From: DATAOG01 sp963782885
Lineage (GTDB): Bacteria; Pseudomonadota; Alphaproteobacteria; Geminicoccales; Geminicoccaceae
Direction: 5' to 3'
Assembly (NCBI GenBank): GCA_963782885.1
Contig: CAWALL010000002.1
Span: forward strand, 558,001 to 622,000
DNA: 64,000 nucleotides
Of this stretch, positions 59,292 through 64,000 are shown one piece after another; position 1 is the stretch's first letter, and each line of letters opens with the position of its first letter. Both the position numbers and the translations under genes were made by a program. The notes under the pieces are model-generated. The model was not told where the DNA came from. It searched no databases and saw only the letters and a program-made list of their open reading frames with translations.

Positions 59292-60060
59292 CAGGCGGGC
59301 AATGACTGGAACATGCTGTTCGCGCTCACCTTCGGGCCTGACGGCTATCAGCGCAACGTCTCTGGCGTTCGGCCGAAGCCGCGGTGGGATCGTTCTACAC
59401 GCAGATGGCAGCGCCGGGCTCGGTCGCGCTCGGCACCTGCTTTGCCGCCAGCCACTGGCTGAGCCGAGCACTCGCGCCCTACTCACCCGGCACGGCGTGG
59501 TTCGCCGATCTGACCGGTGATGCGCGCGCCGAGATGGCCGCGCTCGCCCGTGCCGACCGGACGCAGTTCCTGCGCTGTCGCGCCCGGGAATTGCGGCCCG
59601 GCGGGTTTGCGGTCGTGTCCACGCCGGGCAGCGTACCGGACGCCAGCGAGCCCAACGGCATCAGAGCGTCCGCCAGCAAGCTCTATCGCGCCCTCTACCA
59701 TGTGGCCCGCCAGATGGTGGACGACGGCCGGCTCGCGGCATCGGCCCTCGACCATTTCGTGTTCCCCTCTGGTTTCCGACCGCGGCGGAGGTGCGCGCGC
59801 CGATCGATCGGGGACCGGATCTGGCGGAGGCCTTCGAGATCGTCGACGCGAGCACCGCGCCGGCCCCGCTGCATGCGCACGATGCCTGCGAGGACGAGCT
59901 CGGCGATCCGGCAACTTATGCAAGGCTCTACGCGGGGTACGTGCGCGGCTTCGGCGAGTCGCCCCTGCGGCTGCATCTGTTCCGATACTCGGCGCAGCTC
60001 GCGACCGAAATCGATTCTCTCAATGAGGAGTTTTTTCGGCGTTTCACTCAGTACTACTAA
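59292..60060 (+). pseudogene. SAM-dependent carboxyl methyltransferase, C-terminal piece
   Basis: Begins QAGNDWNMLFALTFGPDGYQ (frame 1), shifts near 59370 to EAAVGSFYTQMAAPGSVALG, TCFAASHWLSRA and ASASKLYRALYHVARQMVDD, then near 59775 to FPTAAEVRAPIDRGPDLAEA, FEIVDASTAPAPLHAHD and a TAA at 60060. GSFYxx..P..S and HWLS are family motifs of PF03492 methyltransferases. With the 89 codons at 47339-47073 it gives about 345 residues, the usual size. Confidence 0.82.
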
Positions 60061-60153
60061 GATGAGCCGGGTCAGCACGCCTCCGAAACGCTGATCGTGA
60101 CGCTCGTCGCACGCCGGCGCTGAGGCGCTTCGGCCCCAAGGTGGTGACCCGCG

Positions 60154-61053
60154 ATGACCGACCTGCCGATCGTCGATGCGCACCAGCATTTCTGGGATCT
60201 GGAGCGCAACTATCTGCCCTGGCTGTGCGATCCCGAGCCGGTTCCGTTCCGCTACGGCGACTATCGGGCCCTGCGGCGGAACTATCTGCCTGAGGACTAT
60301 TTTCGCGATGCCGCCGGGCATCAGGTGGTCAAGACCGTGTTCGTCGAGACCGAGTGGGACCCGGCCGACCCGGTCGGCGAGACCCGCTGGCTCGCCGAGG
60401 TGTTCGCGGCCTCGGGCTTTCCTCATGGCATCGTCGCCGGCGGCCGGCTCGACGATCCGGCGATCGAGGCGGTGCTCGAGGGCCACGCGGCGTTCACGCC
60501 GGTGCGCGGGATCCGGCACAAGCCGCGCGCCGCGACGGCGCCCGATCGGGTCGAGCCGGGCGCGCCGGGCTCGATCGGCGACCCGGCTTGGCGGCGGGGC
60601 TATGCGCTGTTGGAGAAGTACGGCCTGTCGTTCGATCTGCAGACGCCCTGGTGGCATCTCGGCGAGGCGGCCTCGCTGGCGCGCGACTTTCCGGGCACGC
60701 CGATCATCCTCAACCACACCGGGCTGCCGGGCGACCGCAGCGCCGCGGGGCTCGCCGGCTGGCGCGAAGCCATGGCGACGCTCGCCGCCTGCCCCAACGC
60801 CGCGGTCAAGATCTCGGGCCTGGGTCAGCCGGGCCAGCCCTGGACGGTCGAGGCCAACGGCCCGATCGTGCGCGAGACGATCCGGATCTTCGGTGTCGAA
60901 CGCTGCATGTTCGCGAGCAACTTCCCGGTCGATGGCCTGTGCGCCCCGTTCGATACCATCTACTCGGGCTTCAAGACGATCGTCCGTGACCTCGCCGAAG
61001 CCGATCAGCGCCGCCTGTTCCACGACAACGCGGTCCGGATCTACCGGCTCTAG
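60154..61053 (+). CDS. Amidohydrolase-2 family hydrolase (COG3618)
   Basis: 299 residues from ATG 60154. LPIVDAHQHFWDLERNYLPW (metal HxH), KTVFVETEWDP, HGIVAGGRLDDP, ILNHTGLPGD (His) and CMFASNFPVDGL (in place of the usual ASDWP/ASNFP Asp region) are the TIM-barrel motifs of lactonase-type amidohydrolases such as L-fuconolactonase and 2-pyrone-4,6-dicarboxylate hydrolase. Substrate unknown. Convergent with the dehydrogenase at 61070. Confidence 0.88.
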   Translation: MTDLPIVDAHQHFWDLERNYLPWLCDPEPVPFRYGDYRALRRNYLPEDYFRDAAGHQVVKTVFVETEWDPADPVGETRWLAEVFAASGFPHGIVAGGRLDDPAIEAVLEGHAAFTPVRGIRHKPRAATAPDRVEPGAPGSIGDPAWRRGYALLEKYGLSFDLQTPWWHLGEAASLARDFPGTPIILNHTGLPGDRSAAGLAGWREAMATLAACPNAAVKISGLGQPGQPWTVEANGPIVRETIRIFGVERCMFASNFPVDGLCAPFDTIYSGFKTIVRDLAEADQRRLFHDNAVRIYRL

Positions 61054-61069
61054 AACCGGCGAAGGCGGA

Positions 61070-62014
61070 TCAGCCGCTCTCGAGGACGCGGCGGACGTTG
61101 GTGGCGGTGACCGCGGAGACGCGCAGATCGCATTCCCGGGTGCGGCCGGCGATGTGCGGCGTCAGGATCAGGTTGGGCACGCCGGCAAAACGCCTGGCCG
61201 CGTCGGCCGTGAGCGGCTCGTCCGCGAACACGTCGAGCGCCGCACCGCCGAGCCGTCCGGCACGCAGCGCTTCGATCAGCGCCGGCTCGTCGGCGATGCC
61301 GCCGCGGGCGGCGTTGATCAGATACGCACCCGGCTTCATCGCCGCGATCGCGGCGGCATCGAGCAGGCCGCGGGTCGAGGGCAACAGCGGCAGGTGCAGG
61401 CTCACGATGTCGCTCGCCTCGAGCAGCTCGCGAAGACTCCGGGCGTAGCTCGCGCCGAGCCAGGCGCGATCGCTCTTGGGCACGTTCGGATCGTGGGCGC
61501 TGACCAGAAGGTCGAGCGCGCGCGCCTTGGCGGCGACCACGCGGCCGATCGAGCCGAGGCCGAGCACGCCCAGCCGCTTGCCCGCGAGCTCCCGACCGAT
61601 CAGTCGCTCGCGCGGCCAGGCGCCGCGCAGCACGTCGGCGCTGGCGAACCAGGCCCCGCGCAGGAGCAGCATGGCGGTGGCGATCACGTACTCGGCGACC
61701 GAGAGGTCGTTCGCGCCGGTCGCGGGCAGCACCTCGATGCCGCGCGCGCGGCAGGCCTCGACGTCGATGTTGTCGAGGCCGACGCCGAGCCGGCCGACCG
61801 CTTCGAGGCGCCGGCCCGCGGCCAGCACCGCGCCGCGGACCTCGGTGCGGTTGCGCACGATCAGGGCCCGCGCCGGCGCCAGCAGCGTGCAGAGCTCGTC
61901 CGGCCGCTCGAACAGGGTCGGGTCGTAGCGCAGGTCGAAATCGGCAGCGAGGTCCTCGACCGGCACCGGCTCCATGAACTCGCTGATCACGATCTCGGCC
62001 ACGTGGCCTCGCAT
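61070..62014 (-). CDS. D-2-hydroxyacid dehydrogenase (NAD-dependent)
   Basis: 314 residues from ATG 62014 (GTG 62002 would give the more usual VAEIVISEFM). GRLGVGLDNIDVEACRARGI, the Rossmann loop GVLGLGSIGRVVAAKA, YLINAARGGIADEPAL, ALDVFADEPL and ILTPHIAGRTREC carry the Arg, Glu and His catalytic residues of the family. The start VISEFM and overall similarity recall (S)-sulfolactate dehydrogenase-like enzymes, but substrate cannot be fixed. Confidence 0.88.
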   Translation of the reverse strand: MRGHVAEIVISEFMEPVPVEDLAADFDLRYDPTLFERPDELCTLLAPARALIVRNRTEVRGAVLAAGRRLEAVGRLGVGLDNIDVEACRARGIEVLPATGANDLSVAEYVIATAMLLLRGAWFASADVLRGAWPRERLIGRELAGKRLGVLGLGSIGRVVAAKARALDLLVSAHDPNVPKSDRAWLGASYARSLRELLEASDIVSLHLPLLPSTRGLLDAAAIAAMKPGAYLINAARGGIADEPALIEALRAGRLGGAALDVFADEPLTADAARRFAGVPNLILTPHIAGRTRECDLRVSAVTATNVRRVLESG

Positions 62015-62143
62015 CCCGCCAGTCGCCCAGGCCCCGGGCGAGGTCGGAGCCTGAAGGATGCACAGAGCGGCGGTCTTGCGCTAGTAGATGGGGCCCGGCG
62101 CGCCGCGCGCAACGCGCCGATCGCGAACCGCAAGGAGCCCACG

Positions 62144-62335
62144 ATGGGCATCAAAGTCGGCGGCCTCGTGGGCCTGCTCGTGCTGATCGCCGATGTCTGG
62201 GCGATCGTGCATGTCTTCGGCAGCGGGCGCCCGGTCGGCGTCAAGGTGCTGTGGACCGTGCTGATTCTGATCTTCCCGATCCTGGGCTTCCTGATCTGGC
62301 TGCTGTTCGGTCCGCGCGCCGTCAAGGCGCCGTAG
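62144..62335 (+). CDS. PLDc_N-domain two-helix membrane peptide
   Basis: 63 residues from ATG 62144 with AAGGAG. MGIKVGGLVGLLVLIADVWA (helix 1) and KVLWTVLILIFPILGFLIWL (helix 2) ending LFGPRAVKAP match PF13396, the cardiolipin-synthase N-terminal hairpin that also exists as a stand-alone peptide. Function of the stand-alone form unknown. Confidence 0.85.
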   Translation: MGIKVGGLVGLLVLIADVWAIVHVFGSGRPVGVKVLWTVLILIFPILGFLIWLLFGPRAVKAP

Positions 62336-62356
62336 CGGCGCGGTCGGCCGTCGACT

Positions 62357-63982
62357 TCAGGGGGCAGGCTCCAGAAACTCGGTCGCGACGTAGGCCTGCC
62401 GGCCGTCGCCCAGGCGCACCTGCGCCCAGCCGGCGTCCTGACCGGTCACGTGCAGCCGGGCACCGGCGACCAGCGTGCCGAGCCGGCGGGCATCGACGCT
62501 CGGGCCCTCCCTGTAGTTCAGCGTGGTCGTGGTGATGAACGTTTCAGGTTCGGATTCCGCCGGTGGCTTCGGCGGCACCGGATCCGGCGGGCTCTCGAGC
62601 ACGGCGGTGTCGGCCGGTCCGGCCGCCGGCTCGATCGGCGCGATCGCGGGCTGGATCGGCGCGATTGCGGGCGCCGCCGGCTCGCTCGCAGGCTTGGCGG
62701 GCCCCCTCACGACCCGAGGGAGCTCAGCCGGGCCGGCGGCCGCAGGCGGGTGGGCCTCAGGCTTCTCGGCAACCCTGAGGTTCGCCAGGAGCTCGGCGAG
62801 CCCGCCGCTCGCCTGCATTTCCGCCGGCTGCAACTCGGCGACGCCGGGCGGGCTCGCGGTGCCGGGCAGGCCGCGGCGCGACCCGGCCGCGGTCAGGCCG
62901 ACCGCCGGCGTGCCGGCTGATGGCGGCTGGTCACGCGCGACCGCGGTCCTGGCCGCCAGACGGTCGATCGCTTCCGCGGTGACCGCTGCCGTAGGCAGGC
63001 CCAGGCAATCCTGAGCGGCTGGCCGCATGCGCTGTTTGGTGGCCTCGATCAGGCCGGCGTGGTCGGCCTGCTGCGCGGCGATCAGCCGGTCGCGCTGCGC
63101 CGCCAGACGCTCGCAAGGATGCTCCTGCGCCTGGACCCGGACCTTGGCGGAGAGCGCCCCCAGGGTGTCTGGGCGCAGGCTGAACACGAGACAGCTGCCA
63201 AAGAATGCGACCAGAGCCACGGTCCCGAGCCCGGGCAGGAGCGGGCTCTGCGGGACCCGCGGCCAGGATTCGTGAGCCTCGGGGCCGGTCCGCAGCAGGT
63301 GGAGGCCGAGGGCGAGCAGGCCGATCAGCAGCAAGGCGACGCTGACATAGCGGATGCCGTTGTAGACCAGCCGGTCGGTCGATCTGATCAGCAGGACGCC
63401 ATTGTCGTCCTGCACCTCGACCACCGCATCGCGGCTCCGCTCGTTCCAGCCGTCGACCACGAGATCGATCTCGGCCAGTCGGGCCGCGGCCGCTTCGGTC
63501 AATCGATCGATCCGCTGGCCGCGCTCGGGATCGGGACCAGCCCCGGGCTCGAGGGCGATCGCGCGCAGCTCGTCGGTCGCGGCGCGGGCGATGTCGGCCA
63601 GCAGGTTCAGGTCGTAGACCAGTGTCGGATCGGGGATCGGCACGGCATCGGGCTCGAGCTCGTCCAGGGTCCGGGCGATCGCCTGGCCGGTCAGATGCAG
63701 ATCGGCGCCGACCGTGGTCTGCACCTGACGCGGCGCGCCATTGACGGCGTCCGTCATCTCCTCCAGGGCCGCGCGCACCTCGGCGACCGCGGCCTCGAGG
63801 CCCAGGGGATCGCTCGCGGCAGCGCGCAGCGAGAGCGGGCCCGGCACGAGGAGGAGCAGACAGGTCCCCAGCCATGCTCGGTACCCGAGCCGGGAAATCC
63901 CGTGCCAACAATGCTTCACCTGCGGCTCCGATCGTGTCGGGGATCCTGACCGAGCGCCGCCCGCCTGCGGTGCCGAGCCCAT
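62357..63982 (-). CDS. Membrane protein with C-terminal SH3 (SH3_3) domain
   Basis: 541 residues if started at ATG 63982; the true start could be further right beyond the window or internal. Signal or first helix at about residues 34-55, an extended helical periplasmic-type region, two membrane helices near residues 220 and 260, a long Pro/Ala-rich disordered region with a PAIAPI repeat, and finally a bacterial SH3 domain: TTTLNYREGPSVDARRLGTL, GARLHVTGQDAGWAQVRLGD and AYVATEFLEP. SH3_3 domains usually bind peptidoglycan. Function otherwise unknown. Confidence 0.75.
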   Translation of the reverse strand: MGSAPQAGGARSGSPTRSEPQVKHCWHGISRLGYRAWLGTCLLLLVPGPLSLRAAASDPLGLEAAVAEVRAALEEMTDAVNGAPRQVQTTVGADLHLTGQAIARTLDELEPDAVPIPDPTLVYDLNLLADIARAATDELRAIALEPGAGPDPERGQRIDRLTEAAAARLAEIDLVVDGWNERSRDAVVEVQDDNGVLLIRSTDRLVYNGIRYVSVALLLIGLLALGLHLLRTGPEAHESWPRVPQSPLLPGLGTVALVAFFGSCLVFSLRPDTLGALSAKVRVQAQEHPCERLAAQRDRLIAAQQADHAGLIEATKQRMRPAAQDCLGLPTAAVTAEAIDRLAARTAVARDQPPSAGTPAVGLTAAGSRRGLPGTASPPGVAELQPAEMQASGGLAELLANLRVAEKPEAHPPAAAGPAELPRVVRGPAKPASEPAAPAIAPIQPAIAPIEPAAGPADTAVLESPPDPVPPKPPAESEPETFITTTTLNYREGPSVDARRLGTLVAGARLHVTGQDAGWAQVRLGDGRQAYVATEFLEPAP

Positions 63983-64000
63983 CGCCAGCGCAACGGCAAG

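Overview
The window is high-GC, gene-dense DNA from a proteobacterium, most likely an alphaproteobacterium. The signs are the glnB-glnA pair behind a sigma-54 promoter, a DUF1902 protein, CC0125/CC1285-type lipoproteins, malate synthase G, a ChaN lipoprotein and many ABC transporters. I cannot name the genus; the order Rhodospirillales/Geminicoccales is only an impression. Housekeeping genes (rsmD, rlmE, ppx, glnA, glnB, tRNA-His, glcB, mutS, ppk2) are intact. Accessory genes between them are heavily decayed, so the many frameshifts look biological rather than sequencing noise.

Layout. 1-4.3 kb: an edge-truncated IS1634-like transposase, then an intact IS1595-family element with a target duplication, sitting inside a small membrane-protein gene. 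4.3-17.6 kb: ordinary genes (secreted repeat protein, XRE regulator, RsmD, DEAD-box helicase, amino-acid binding protein, YqjD/YqjE-like pair, SMP-30, HMG-CoA-lyase-like plus CoA-transferase), then a SigK/RskA pair next to a broken fasciclin gene, and a multicopper oxidase. 17.6-24.0 kb: a cassette bounded by a perfect 59-bp direct repeat of the 3' end of an amino-acid ABC ATPase gene. It carries ietA-ietS (AAA ATPase plus S8 protease, a known plasmid-stability and anti-phage module). ietS is broken by an IS66 element, a 7-bp tandem duplication and a one-base frameshift. 24.0-28.3 kb: ABC ATPase, RlmE, Ppx, a TPR membrane protein and a small secreted protein.

27.7-32.6 kb: an accessory island with toxin-antitoxin and REP-transposase remnants. 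At its centre are three co-directional, A+T-richer genes (two unrecognised proteins and a metallo-beta-lactamase-fold hydrolase), flanked by inverted copies of a DUF1902 gene end. I consider this the best candidate for an undescribed system. 32.6-42.2 kb: nitrogen regulation (glnA, glnB), tRNA-His, an M81 metallopeptidase, malate synthase G, ChaN lipoprotein, a second ECF sigma/anti-sigma pair and a polysaccharide-export lipoprotein.

42.4-60.1 kb: oppABC, a dead formyltransferase gene and a FitA antitoxin, then a 12.2-kb segment (47073-59291) that appears inverted. Reversing it on paper rejoins two split genes base-for-base (a vapC toxin and a SAM-dependent carboxyl methyltransferase) and puts oppDF on the same strand as oppABC. 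Inside the segment are mutS, a DddP-like M24 enzyme, two tandem lipoproteins, an antiporter, two toxin-antitoxin loci, oppDF and ppk2. 60.1-64 kb: an amidohydrolase, a D-2-hydroxyacid dehydrogenase, a PLDc_N membrane peptide and a large SH3-domain membrane protein.
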